Positions 11,502 to 21,129 of a DNA stretch of 64,000 bases are shown in pieces; position 1 is the stretch's first letter; the number at the start of each line of letters is the position of its first letter. The notes under the pieces were generated by a model. The model was not told the origin of the DNA. It did no database searches and saw nothing but the letters and a program-made list of their open reading frames with translations. This stretch comes from Batkoa obscura (Eukaryota > Entomophthoromycota > Entomophthoromycetes > Entomophthorales > Batkoaceae): assembly GCA_030770535.1 (NCBI GenBank), contig JASVEC010000004.1:1975586-2039585 (forward strand), given 5' to 3'. The position numbers and the translations under genes were made by a program.

Positions 11502-12139
11502 GAGTCCCAAAGACTCAGTAGTAGAACAATAGTTAAATTTCAATCCTTAGATTAAGTTATTACTCTCTTACGTTAAAATTAATATTAAAAGGAAAATTTT
11601 ATTATATTTCACCTTAATAGAAAGATTGTGAATAACATTGGTAAATTTTGACAAGTTTTTTATTTAAGAATGGATCTTTTAAATAGGTTCTTTAATCTAA
11701 AATACTTGTTTTGAGATTACTCATACAAAACATTGAGTTGTAATTTATTTTTCAATATCATTTGGGAGTGCCTTTTTTTGTTTTAAGATTTTGTTCATTT
11801 TTACCATTTAAATTTAGTAAATTATTTCATAAACTTGTTCAAAAGTACTAAAATTATTCTCGAAAATAGCACTTTTATATTAATTTATGCGATTCATATA
11901 ACTTATTATTATCAGATAGCTGAACGTTAGAAATAATGTCGACATCTATGAGCTAATGAATACTGCCCAAACATTATTTGTAATTTTTCAGTCAATAGAT
12001 GATTGGAATTGAGTTAGAATAATGACTTGAGCAAATCAAAAGTCATTACAAAGAGTTACGTAATAATTAAATGAATATAAAAATTAAAAAAGACAAGATT
12101 TAATTGTATTATTGTTTATACTGTTAGATATTTATAACT
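11502..12139. other. intergenic region, degenerate repeat
   Basis: A weak resemblance to the MITE left half is visible around 11762-11830 (GGGAGTGCCTTTTTTTG...). Nothing else supported; the part nearest 12139 is the presumed promoter of the LEA-like gene. Confidence 0.45.
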
Positions 12140-13073
12140 ATGTTTACCCGTGCCTGTCGCCAATTTAAGATTAGTGCTTTAAGTAAAGCCTCCACAAAGT
12201 GTTTAATCTCAAAACCATTACGCCAACCAACCCGTTTCTATTCTTCAGCTAATAAACCAGAAGAATCAAATGATAAGCTTTGGATGGTAAGTTTATTTTA
12301 AGGTATGGTCAATTTGTATTAATATCTTTAGATCGTTGGTGCCGTAATTTTAGCTGGTGGGGTAAATTTTATTTATTTATCTTGTTTTTTTTTCTTATCC
12401 TTCTTAGCTTTTCTATGTTTCGTCACCACCATCGGACAAGCATGCCCATGGCCACCACACCACTGAGAAAGTTGCTCATAAAGTAGAAGAAATTAAAGAT
12501 AAAGCCAGTGATGTAGTCGGAGACCTTAAGGAAAAGGTTCAAAGAAAGCCTTCTGCTACTGAAAAGGCAGAGTCTGTTGCTAAGGATGTAAAGGATAAAG
12601 CTTCAGAGAAATACAATGAGACCAAAGACGGGTTACTAGGTTCTGCTGAGAATAAAGTTCATGGAATTCAAGAAAAAATCGTTAACAAAGTTGAAGATTT
12701 AAAAGAGAATGCTTTGAAAGTTCAACACGGTATAGTTGATAAAGTTTATGACGTCAAAGAAACTATTGAAGGAAAGGTTGGCCAAGTAAAGGATGCTGCC
12801 TATGGGAAGGTTGAAGAAGTAAAAGATGCTGCTTATGGAAAAGTTGAAGGAGCAAAGAATGCTGTTTATGAGAAGGCTGAACAAGCAAAGGATGCTACTT
12901 ACAATAAAGCCGAAGAAATAAAAGGTACTGCTAGTAATAATATCGAAAGTGCCAAAGCTAAAGGAGAAGAGCTTAAAGAAAATGTAGCCGATAAAGCAAA
13001 TGAATTAAATAGGAAAGCAAAAGCTACCACTGAGGATGCTAAGGAAAAGATTGACTCTGTAAAAGGTAACTAA
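12140..13073 (+). CDS. mitochondrial LEA-like repeat protein
   Basis: Three exons (12140-12286, 12332-12361, 12408-13073), 280 residues, all in phase. The N-terminus is a mitochondrial presequence (MFTRACRQFKISALSKASTK, ending near TRFYSSA). A hydrophobic segment IVGAVILAGGLFYV follows at about 49-63. After a His-rich linker (KHAHGHH) come ~200 residues of Lys/Glu/Ala-rich amphipathic helix with repeated KVEEVKDAAYG, KVEGAKNAVYE, KAEQAKDATYN units, the 11-residue periodicity of group-3 LEA proteins. Expected location is mitochondrial inner membrane with the repeats in a soluble compartment. LEA-like proteins protect membranes and proteins against drying or other stress; that function here is inferred from composition. 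The exon boundaries give a continuous reading that the single frames do not. Confidence 0.8.
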
Positions 13074-13275
13074 AGGGTATTTGGTCTATGTTCTAACCAT
13101 CTTTGAATCTTAATTAAAATAAATTTTTAAAAGATATTAATTAATTTGTATACTAATGAGTTATGAAAAATCTACTCAAATTATAATTAAGCTGTTTTAA
13201 TCATATCAAGATTATCATTTATTAGACATTAGAAATTAAAAGTGTATATTAATGCAAAGCAAAAATATTTTTCGA

Positions 13276-13346
13276 GGGCGCACCCGGATTTGAACCAGGG
13301 ACCTATCGATCTGCAGTCGATTGCTCTACCACTGAGCTATACGCCC
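13276..13346 (-). tRNA. trnC: tRNA-Cys (GCA)
   Basis: The minus strand folds as a cloverleaf: acceptor GGGCGTA pairs with TGCGCCC, D-arm AGCTCAGTGGTAGAGC, anticodon stem ATCGA/TCGAT around loop CTGCAGA (anticodon GCA) and T-loop GGTTCAAATCC. 71 nt, no intron. The B-box GGTTCAAATCC and the A-box TAGCTCAGTGG are intact. Confidence 0.97.
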
Positions 13347-13902
13347 AATCTCGAAGTTAAGATTCTAATTAAAAAATAATATATACTTATAACTTATTTT
13401 TAAGTTAAATATAATGTATCGCATGTCTCATTAGTGGATCACAGTTATTTAATGAAGTAAAACTTGTATATAATATCATCGATAAATATGAAGTCTTATT
13501 GAATAATAGCTTTTAAATAGTAACATTTATCAACATTTTTACTTTAATTTATTCTTTTCAAATAAATCTGCTATAACTTTAAACTAATTAACTAGCAACT
13601 AATTTGAACAATTAATCTAAGTATTAGACTAGAGAAATAGAACGTTATTGGTATTGAGATATTATGTTATTTTTTAAAAGTAGATGATAACCTGCTCTAT
13701 TTTATTTTATACATTGGTCTATAACTGTATATTTTACTTGTACTTTTATAATTTTGACATTATTGCTATGGTTCTCAATAATATTTGTAGTTTTAAGTTG
13801 TCATCTACCAATAGTTTACAAGTTTATTTTTTAATTGACAAATTATGTTCTATGGATTTTATTTACGACTTTAAAATAACAGTTTTAGGTGATGTGTAAT
13901 AT

Positions 13903-13966
13903 ATATTCCTTTAAAGTTATTAGTGTTAGAAGTAAAGACTGTACATAACTTTAAAAGGATATTTTT
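13903..13966. repeat. short inverted repeat
   Basis: TATTCCTTTAAAGTTAT and its near-complement ATAACTTTAAAAGGATAT enclose about 28 nt. Possible hairpin or tiny MITE. Confidence 0.6.
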
Positions 13967-14107
13967 AAAGATGAATATAAATCCGTCTGGCTTGGATTAT
14001 CTAACACTAGATTTTGATATAGGTACATCGGCCCACAGCATTGTTTTCAAGAATAATAATCTGAGTGCTTAGCCGTCATTTTGGTGACTAATTTACAGGT
14101 AATATAT

Positions 14108-14322
14108 TTTTTTCCAAAATGATCGAGTCAAAAAAAAAGAAAAATATTCAAGTTCAAATATGCACTAACTAAATGCTCATTTAAAAATAAAGTTTAGATT
14201 TCAAGCCACAAATAATGCAATAATACAGGTCATTAATTTTAATAATTGCATACAACGCTCATTTGAACTTAAACTATATTGATTTTGACCCTTAAATTTT
14301 TGGCTCGATCATTTCGGAAAAA
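14108..14322. mobile_element. MITE-like element with ~26-bp terminal inverted repeats
   Basis: Left terminus TTTTTCCAAAATGATCGAGT and right terminus, reverse-complemented, TTTTTCCGAAATGATCGAGC, followed by CAAAAA in both; only about two mismatches in 26. Interior is AT-rich and non-coding, with weaker internal symmetry (CAAGTTCAAATATGC versus TAAGTTCAAATGAGC). Size and structure fit a non-autonomous DNA transposon, family unknown. It sits ~200 bp upstream of the RNase H gene. Confidence 0.75.
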
Positions 14323-14529
14323 GCTTACAAGCTTTGTGACTTTCATTTAGATAATTTAATTACCCATCCATTTTTTAGACCAATGAAATTTAATAAAGTC
14401 ACTATTTAAAATAGCCTTAAATTTACTTAGCTCTTCTAATTTAAATTTTAACAATCAAAAAAGCTCAAAAATTAACAGCAAGTATCGAATAAGTAGCTTT
14501 GAAAGCTAAACATCATAAGGCTACAGTTT

Positions 14530-15825
14530 ATGGAAAAGAGTTTAATTAAACCAAAGCAACAATACCATCTTTCAGGATATGAAAGTTATTTCTTCAAACC
14601 GAAGTTGCTCCCAAAGCACTTTATTTACAATTTAGAGTCCAACCAAACTACTTGGACTCAAATTCTTGAGTTAACTAGGGAGTTATTCGATAGTGATCGC
14701 AATATTGTAATATTGATCAATTATGATTACATCATTAAATTCCTTGGAGAGTTTAATATTTATTGGCATCGTTTTAATCTAATATCACAGTTTGAGATAC
14801 CTAACTTAGAGGAAACAATAAAAGGAATTAAAGACAAAACTAACAATGGAAAGTTGGCAAAAATAAAAATTTGTAATTTGTATTACTATAAACAATTAGA
14901 GTTGCATTCTAGTATATATACTGAGTTCTTGGAGCAGTTTCCGTCAACTTTGGAGCAGGTGCATATTCTTAAAATATTAAAACAGTTTGTAAAAACAATT
15001 GACTTACTTGAAGTCATAAATGAAAAGTTAAAAGTTGAAACTAATACTTTTAATTTAAATAAAATACTAACCCTTATAACAGAAATTAAGGATCAGTTTA
15101 AAAAACAATCAAAATCTGGGGAGAGTAGGCTAGCTAAAGCCATTTCAGAAGCTGTGAGAACCTTATTAAACAGTATTCTAAGCTATTGTAATAGTTTAAC
15201 AAATCGTGAAGACATTCGTATAAAGAAGAAGGTGTATTTTTTAAATGAGGATCTGGCTAAAGATATCCGATTCTCTTTTTTATGGAACACAAAAAGTCGT
15301 TCAGTTATAACTTGGGGAAAGCCAAAAAAATATGAAATATATACTGACGCTTCGCTTAAACATAGCACTTTTGGTTCCTTTTCGGGAGTTTTAAGCACTC
15401 GAGCTGGGTTCATTTTGGAGCACTGGAGCTATCAACTCAAAGAAGTTGTACCTTCTAGTAATTTTGTAGAATTATGTGGCGTTATATTTGCTTTATTTAA
15501 AGTCAAAAAAAGTAGGATGTCTACTTTTATTTTAACCGATTCTTCCTATGTAATCAATCATTTTGAAAAATTTTATGACATCAATCCTGTTACTAGGAAA
15601 AGACCTTGTAAAAGTACATTGGATTATAAGATACTTATGTGCTTAGGATTGGATATTCCAAGTACCTTAGTTAAAGTTAAAGGACACGCTAATACACTTG
15701 GTAATTTATTTGTTGATCGGTCTGCTAGCTATGGTCATATTAAAGGGGAGATAATTTCTTGGGAAGAATGGTGCACCCAAACCCTTAAATCATATGGGTA
15801 TTTCAAAAAAAGAGTACAGAAATAA
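14530..15825 (+). CDS. orphan protein with C-terminal RNase H domain
   Basis: Uninterrupted 431-residue protein. The C-terminal ~165 residues form an RNase H type I-like domain with every expected catalytic acid: Asp273 (EIYTDASL), Glu314 (NFVELCGVIF), Asp337 (LTDSSYVI), Asp396 (NLFVDRSA), plus the His of VKGHANTLGN. Such domains cut RNA in RNA/DNA hybrids. The N-terminal ~260 residues are Lys/Leu-rich, probably helical, and match nothing I recognise. No reverse transcriptase, integrase or LTR flanks it, so it is not an obvious part of a retroelement; it could be a domesticated element-derived RNase H or a host RNase H1 relative with an unusual N-terminus (no hybrid-binding domain seen). Composition matches the AT-rich host. 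Function beyond the fold is unknown. Confidence 0.75.
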   Translation: MEKSLIKPKQQYHLSGYESYFFKPKLLPKHFIYNLESNQTTWTQILELTRELFDSDRNIVILINYDYIIKFLGEFNIYWHRFNLISQFEIPNLEETIKGIKDKTNNGKLAKIKICNLYYYKQLELHSSIYTEFLEQFPSTLEQVHILKILKQFVKTIDLLEVINEKLKVETNTFNLNKILTLITEIKDQFKKQSKSGESRLAKAISEAVRTLLNSILSYCNSLTNREDIRIKKKVYFLNEDLAKDIRFSFLWNTKSRSVITWGKPKKYEIYTDASLKHSTFGSFSGVLSTRAGFILEHWSYQLKEVVPSSNFVELCGVIFALFKVKKSRMSTFILTDSSYVINHFEKFYDINPVTRKRPCKSTLDYKILMCLGLDIPSTLVKVKGHANTLGNLFVDRSASYGHIKGEIISWEEWCTQTLKSYGYFKKRVQK

Positions 15826-15922
15826 ACTTAAATTTAAGTTGGATATTTTATTATCTATTGCTATAATTATCTATAATTCAAATTTTAAAAAAGTAAAAGG
15901 TAATGTGTAAATTTAATTTATT

Positions 15923-17096
15923 CTAACACCACTTTGCAATAGAGCATTCTACCCAGTTACTCATATCAACTTCTTCTATATTTAATGCTTTTACGCAGTT
16001 GTTCATCTTAGTTCTATTAATAGCCATCACATTAGCTGGGTATTCTACTTTACTAAACCAAGCTTCGACATCTTCTGAAGAGTATTTAAAATGATTTTTA
16101 ACAAACTCTTTGGAACTAATTTCATCATTTTTAAAAGCAGTCACTGTTTTGTTTAAAGCATTCATAAATAATCTTAGTTCGCTAATATATTTGTTTATAA
16201 TGGATCGATGTGCTACTATCAAAAAAGAAGGCCATGGAGCTACTACTTGGCCAATTTTTTTTAATGTATTATTGTCATATAATGGCTATAGATAATTAAT
16301 ATTAATTTTATATATTTTTTTTAAAATGAGTTACTTTAGTAGTAAAATGCTCCCATAAAAATAAGTCGGCTGCTTCATTTTGTACTCCATTAGACAAACC
16401 ATCAATATTATTTAAAATCTCATATTTTAAGTCTTTCCCATCCCATCCTGTCTCTTGTGCCATTACTTGTGCCATTACATGACTCCCGCTTCCTATTCTA
16501 CTAATTCCAAAAACTGGGTTTTTTATATCCTTTACATTATCAAATTTACGGTTCTTTCCTGTAGATGCAGCCCAACCTAAAAATTAGTTACACGTTCAAT
16601 TAATCAAGAACGAATTTACATAAGGATGACTCAACATAAGTTCCTAAAGCCATAATATTTTGATCCCCTTTTAATTTTGCTAATTTTCATTTTTAACATC
16701 TTTGTTGTAAGTTGCAATAATATTACCTGATACAAAACCCTCAGTTACTACAAAAGCAATATCTATTTCGTTATTATGGAGTTTTTTCAACATCTTTTTA
16801 ATTAATAAATAAATGATAAACATATTCATGTAGATATATTACTTCTCCAGTTCCAGCTAAAAATTAATGTTAAAGTTTGATGAATTAATGTATTATTACC
16901 AGGACAATTTAAAACATTAACATTCAAATTGTTTTTTGAAAATTCATTTTCTTTTTTATTAATCGCTTGATATACTGGGCTTGAGAAGTGTTCTGGGACT
17001 ATAGTAGTTTATTGTTGTTAATAACAGCGTTATTGGTTGTATTAATATATCTTCACCTAACCCTACTTTTAATTCTATCTTATCTGTTACCATCAT
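15923..17096 (-). CDS. Ca3427-like periplasmic-binding-protein-fold protein
   Basis: Fungal member of the PBP2 Ca3427-like group, related to bacterial thiamine-pyrimidine/nitrate/sulfonate-binding proteins but without transporter partners; ligand unknown. About seven exons, start MMVTDKIELKVG at 17096, stop at 15923. Diagnostic stretches in order: PEHFSSPVYQAI, AGTGEVIYL, LHNNEIDIAFVVTEGFVS, MALGTYVES, CWAASTGK, VFGISRIGSGSHVMA, EILNNIDGLSNGVQNEAADL, FLWEHFTTK, IGQVVAPWPSFLIVA, HFKYSSEDVEAWFSKVEY. Intron borders are GT/AG with one GTTTAT donor (after ...YLHEY) that is less certain. Length and order are as usual for the family. It is convergent with the RNase H gene (stops about 100 bp apart). 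No signal peptide is seen, so a cytosolic place is likely. Confidence 0.85.
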
Positions 17097-17548
17097 ATTT
17101 TAAAAAACAAATTTTTCAATTCTGTTAAATTTCGATAACATCCAATTAAATATTCGCTTAAATTAAATGGGTTAAACTAGACTACAAAAGCGAAAGTTTA
17201 ATTAAAATATTTAATTTTGATATTTTTTTGCTAATGATTTTTAAACTACAATAATATATATAATACAAAAAAATCATTCAAATACAAATTTAATGAAAAT
17301 TGAATTTTTAGTAAGAAAAGCTTTATAAATAAACTAGCTAGAACACTACCCTAAAATGGAAGCAGAGCTATATGTAACTATAAACTAAGATGATTGATGG
17401 CTCAAGGACTATAAAAGTTAAGCAACTATAATTTATACAAAAAGCTAAAATCAACTTTAATTTTTATTTTTAATATAAATATATGTAAAAGTTTTTACAT
17501 TAATATTTTTTAATCACAAACCTTGATTACAAAAGCGAATTTATAATC
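17097..17548. other. intergenic region, 3' side of YIF1 and promoter of Ca3427-like gene
   Basis: AT-rich, no gene or repeat recognised. Confidence 0.5.
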
Positions 17549-18849
17549 CTAAACAGTAAGAAGCCAACAGGAAAAGAGTTGAATAGCAGCAATGCCAAAC
17601 AATAAATTCACCCTACGCTTCCTAAACGCATTTCCAACCGACATTGAAGACTCTGGTAATACTATATGACGTAAAGAGCGTAACTAAAAAAGTTAGCATT
17701 TTTAATTAAACAAGAAAAATAAAAAGTTACCAAAAAGAAGCCAGTAGCCATACAGGTATAGATAAAGGCAACGTAAAACACCCATTTATATTCGAATGCT
17801 AACTTACCAACCAAAATAGACACAATTATTCTATAAAGGATTAGTAATGAATCAAATATTGGCAATAAATTTACCCAATAAACTTATAACCACAATAGGA
17901 TATCAAATCTAAAAGTTGGGTATCGGAAGTAACAGAAAAAAGATAGCATCCTAGTTTAAGTAACATAACTTCAAAGAAAATGACACCTAAGGCAGTAGAT
18001 GCTGTTTTTCCCAAAAGTTCCGGTTTAAAACTAAAAGATGAATAAAAGATATGAATGAACAAAATAAAACTACCTTTCTCTACCAGCTGCAACACCAACC
18101 ACTAAAATATAAGTCACGAACGCAGTTACTGTTTAAGTTTAAATTTTGAATCTTTTTTAAATAAAGCATTTACCTGGGATGTATAAATCTGGGGCATTAA
18201 TATCCTCTCTTGGAGGACAATAGCTCTCAATTTGTCCATTGTTTTCTGTTGTTCTAAGTTTACGTGACCATGACTAACGAAATTAATGTGACCAACAATT
18301 AAAAGGACTAGATCTTACCTTATGGCTGAAGGGGAACAATAATAAACGCAATTTATTTAAAACATAACCGTTGCTGACATTAAAGTAGTGTTTTAATTTT
18401 GGTATATTTATGAATCTTCCTACCTATTTTAATGTAAGTAACTAGTTCATAAAACATTCTATTCTTTTTACGTTTTGTTCCATATATTTTGAACCAGCTT
18501 GCATGGCGTTTTGACCCAATTGAACCCCTAACTGAGCAGCAGCCGAGTTTTGGAACTGAGAAAAGTTTTCAAATCCCCCTTGAAGATTAATAAATTGGTC
18601 CATATTTTGACCATTGTTTCCTTGCTGATAGTTTTGATACTGGCCTTGTTGTGCTGGGTTGGGAGTAGGATAGGGTTGTTTATTACTGTAATTAGCTTGA
18701 GTTTCGTTTGGATATTCTTGATATTGGTTGTCCCAACCTTGACTATCAGCTTGTACAGGTCTCACTGGGACTGGTTGTTGAATCCTAGTTTGATCATAGT
18801 ATTGGTTATTGTCATAGCCATCCTTTTCTTGTCCATATCCTTGATACAT
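17549..18849 (-). CDS. YIF1: Yif1, COPII/Golgi membrane protein
   Basis: Yif1 partners with Yip1 and Rab GTPases in ER-to-Golgi vesicle traffic. Seven exons; start at 18849 (MYQGYGQEKDGYDNNQYYDQ), stop at 17549. The N-terminal ~125 residues are Gln/Asn/Pro/Tyr-rich and cytosolic. The conserved core follows: FENFSQFQNSAAAQLG, QNVGRFINIPKLKHYFNVSN, GYVLNKLRLLLFPFSHKSWS, INAPDLYIPVTAFVTYILVV (first membrane segment), ELLGKTASTALGVIFFEVML, DLISYCGYKFIGIIVSILVG, YTCMATGFFLLRSLRHIVLP and a last helix LLFGIAAIQLFSCWLLTV. Exon 1 ends at 18472 after ...MEQN; reading on past that point only translates the intron. The order and about five membrane segments match the family. It is divergent from RNase H2A with ~470 bp between starts. 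Confidence 0.93.
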
Positions 18850-19319
18850 TTTTACTAATTTGATTTAAAAAGTTTGCTGTTTTGTTTGATTTTCTTTTTT
18901 TTAGATTTTATGCATCATTCAATCTTGATGGCAAATCTTTATTGGACTATTTGAAAACTAAAACTCTCAATCTTTTTTGCAAATAATGATATTAAGCAAG
19001 TTTTTAGATGCGGGGAGTTGTTGGGCAAATCCATTCAGCAAAAATAAAGAACTGCTACAGCGTTTGTTTTTTACTCTGAAATAACTTCTGTCCTTTAACA
19101 CAGAACATGTTTACTTTTGCAGTCAACAACTTGTTTTTTCAAACAAAATATTATTATTACTTATGAAATGACCTTATGTAAAAAATCTGTCAAGGCTTAT
19201 AAGGTTGGTTAATTTAATTTTAAGCTTTCTAGTTTTTACAGCTAATAGTTAAAAACATGACCTACTTTAAATAAAACTCAAAAAGCAATAATTTAAAAAA
19301 AAATAGATCTATCTTTTTT
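18850..19319. promoter_or_regulatory. shared divergent promoter region YIF1/RNASEH2A
   Basis: 470 bp between two start codons facing away from each other. Contains poly(A/T) runs and no recognisable gene. No specific factor site is called. Confidence 0.5.
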
Positions 19320-20580
19320 ATGGCATTTTCTTTTTTAAAGAATACAAAATCGTTTGTTCACTTATCGCCGATTCCAATAAAAGCTAAAGAAGGTGAAGGA
19401 TGTATATTAGGTGTTGATGAAGCTGGTAGAGGTCCTGTTTTAGGTAAATTGAAACTGGAGCATAAAGTATTTATTTATTTTTATTAATGAATTTTTAGGC
19501 CCAATGGTTTATTCAGCATGTTATCACATACCAGGCATAGAAGATGATTTTAAGGATTTAGGATTCGATGGTAAATAAAAATTAAACGTATGTAGAGTTG
19601 TTAACAAAATAATTAGATTCTAAGGTGCTGAATGAAATTCAAAGAGAGAGCTTATTTGAAAAAATCAATCAAAATTCGGATAAAATAGGATATGCAATAC
19701 ATTCGTTATCACCCTCATATATATCGAGTTGTATGTTGGGGAAGTAATCCAACTTTTATTGTCTAGTTTTAAGTATTGATTTTTTGTAGAGAAAAGTATA
19801 ATTTGAACGCGTTAGCACATGATACAACTATTAATTTAATTAAAAGATTGCTTGAAGAAGGCGTAAAAATCAAAGAAGTAATTCTAATTTAAATTTTATT
19901 TTGTAAGTATTGAAATGATTAGATCTACGTTGATACGGTTGGAATACCAGAAAAATATGAAGCTAAACTCAATTCTCATTTTCCCTATATAAGAATCAAA
20001 GTGTCAAAAAAAGCTGATTCACTATATCCCTCTGTTTCTGCTGCTAGTATATGTGCTAAAGTATAGCTTTTCATCTGTTAACTATCAAAATTTTAAATTT
20101 AAATTTTAAATTAGGTAACTAGAGATAGTGTTTTAAAAAACTGGGATTTTAATGAGCTCGATGCTTTATCACTTAAACCATCAACAGAATTTGGCTCTGG
20201 TTATACTTCAGGTAACTTTTTGTTTTGATTTACGTAAATATGTTAATTGTTATAGATGCCAACACCGTAAATTGGCTTAATAATAATATGGATTCGCTTT
20301 TTGGCTGGCCATCCATTATACGTTTTAGTTGGAGCACTTGTGAGAGGCTTTTAGAAGATAAAGGCATTCAGGTTAGATGGTAATAAGTAATAATATAGTT
20401 GTTCTATAAATTAAATTGATCTTAAATAGGCCAGATACTAATACTAAAGGAACTAAAAGTATAAAACGAGCTTTTGTTGAGATGGCTAAGTTAAAGAACG
20501 ATTTAAATCAAAACAATGAAGATACAAAAGTTTCACCATTTGCTAAAAGTATGGCTATATCTTCCGTCGAGGACTTTTAA
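19320..20580 (+). CDS. RNH201: ribonuclease H2 catalytic subunit A
   Basis: RNase H2A removes ribonucleotides from DNA and RNA primers in the nucleus. Eight exons: 19320-19443, 19499-19570, 19617-19743, 19790-19877, 19923-20060, 20115-20211, 20256-20379, 20430-20580; 921 nt, 306 residues, the usual length. The signature [18 protein letters not shown] carries the first catalytic Asp and Glu; [35 protein letters not shown] (third Asp), [20 protein letters not shown] (fourth Asp region) and [12 protein letters not shown] follow in family order. The C-terminus is short and Lys-rich with [10 protein letters not shown]. Needs subunits B and C for activity in known fungi; these are not in the window. 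Confidence 0.95.
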
Positions 20581-21129
20581 GAGATATGGTAGAGCTTGGC
20601 TTATGACTGACGTTATTTTTACAACCAAGGATATATTTATATAGATTATAAAAGTTTCAGTATAGTATTTCTTCTGTTTTGATAAATTTATTTTTAAAGA
20701 GGTAGCATATTTCATTTTTAATAGCTAAAGCGTTTATTTAAAATTATTTAAAGTTTATTATGCTATTAGTAAATTATAAAACTGTCTTTTCCAAACAGTA
20801 GTACAGGAATTAAGATATGAGGTTATTTTATAAATACTTATAAATAGTTGAATTTTATATCATTATTGATTTAAACAATTGCTTAAAAAATTGTACACAT
20901 TTTGGTAGAAAAATATGATAGAGAATATGTTAAAAAAACAAAATTTTAATTTTGTAAATGACTGAAAGTCCTACGTTATCAATAGATAAGGTCTCCTATA
21001 TCATTTAAATAGCTTAGGTAATTAATATCTCTGCAAAATCCCATTTGCATAATTTCATACTCAAAGCTAAGATAGATTTTGTAATTTAGCTTAGAATAAT
21101 TTTTTTTATATAATTTTAAATAGCAAGAA
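20581..21129. other. intergenic region
   Basis: AT-rich, no gene or repeat recognised; includes the promoter of the downstream gene. Confidence 0.5.

Larger units (their letters stand above)
13347..14529. other. intergenic region with two inverted-repeat structures
   Basis: Contains a short palindromic unit near 13903-13966 (ATTCCTTTAAAGTTAT facing ATAACTTTAAAAGGATAT) and the ~215-bp inverted-repeat element at 14108-14322. The open frame at 13684-13899 is AT-rich, hydrophobic and without family likeness, so it is not called. Confidence 0.55.

Noticed and set aside
13684-13899. 71-codon hydrophobic frame
   Set aside because: No family likeness, AT-rich, no splice support; chance frame.
18442-18471. 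C-terminal extension VKRIECFMN of the first Yif1 exon
   Set aside because: It is intron read-through: a GTAAAA donor follows MEQN and the next exon continues VGRFINIP, matching the family.
18550-18858. 102-codon hydrophobic plus frame
   Set aside because: Antisense of the Gln/Asn-rich Yif1 N-terminus.
20533-20715. 60-codon minus frame
   Set aside because: Overlaps the last RNase H2A exon in antisense and has no recognisable features.
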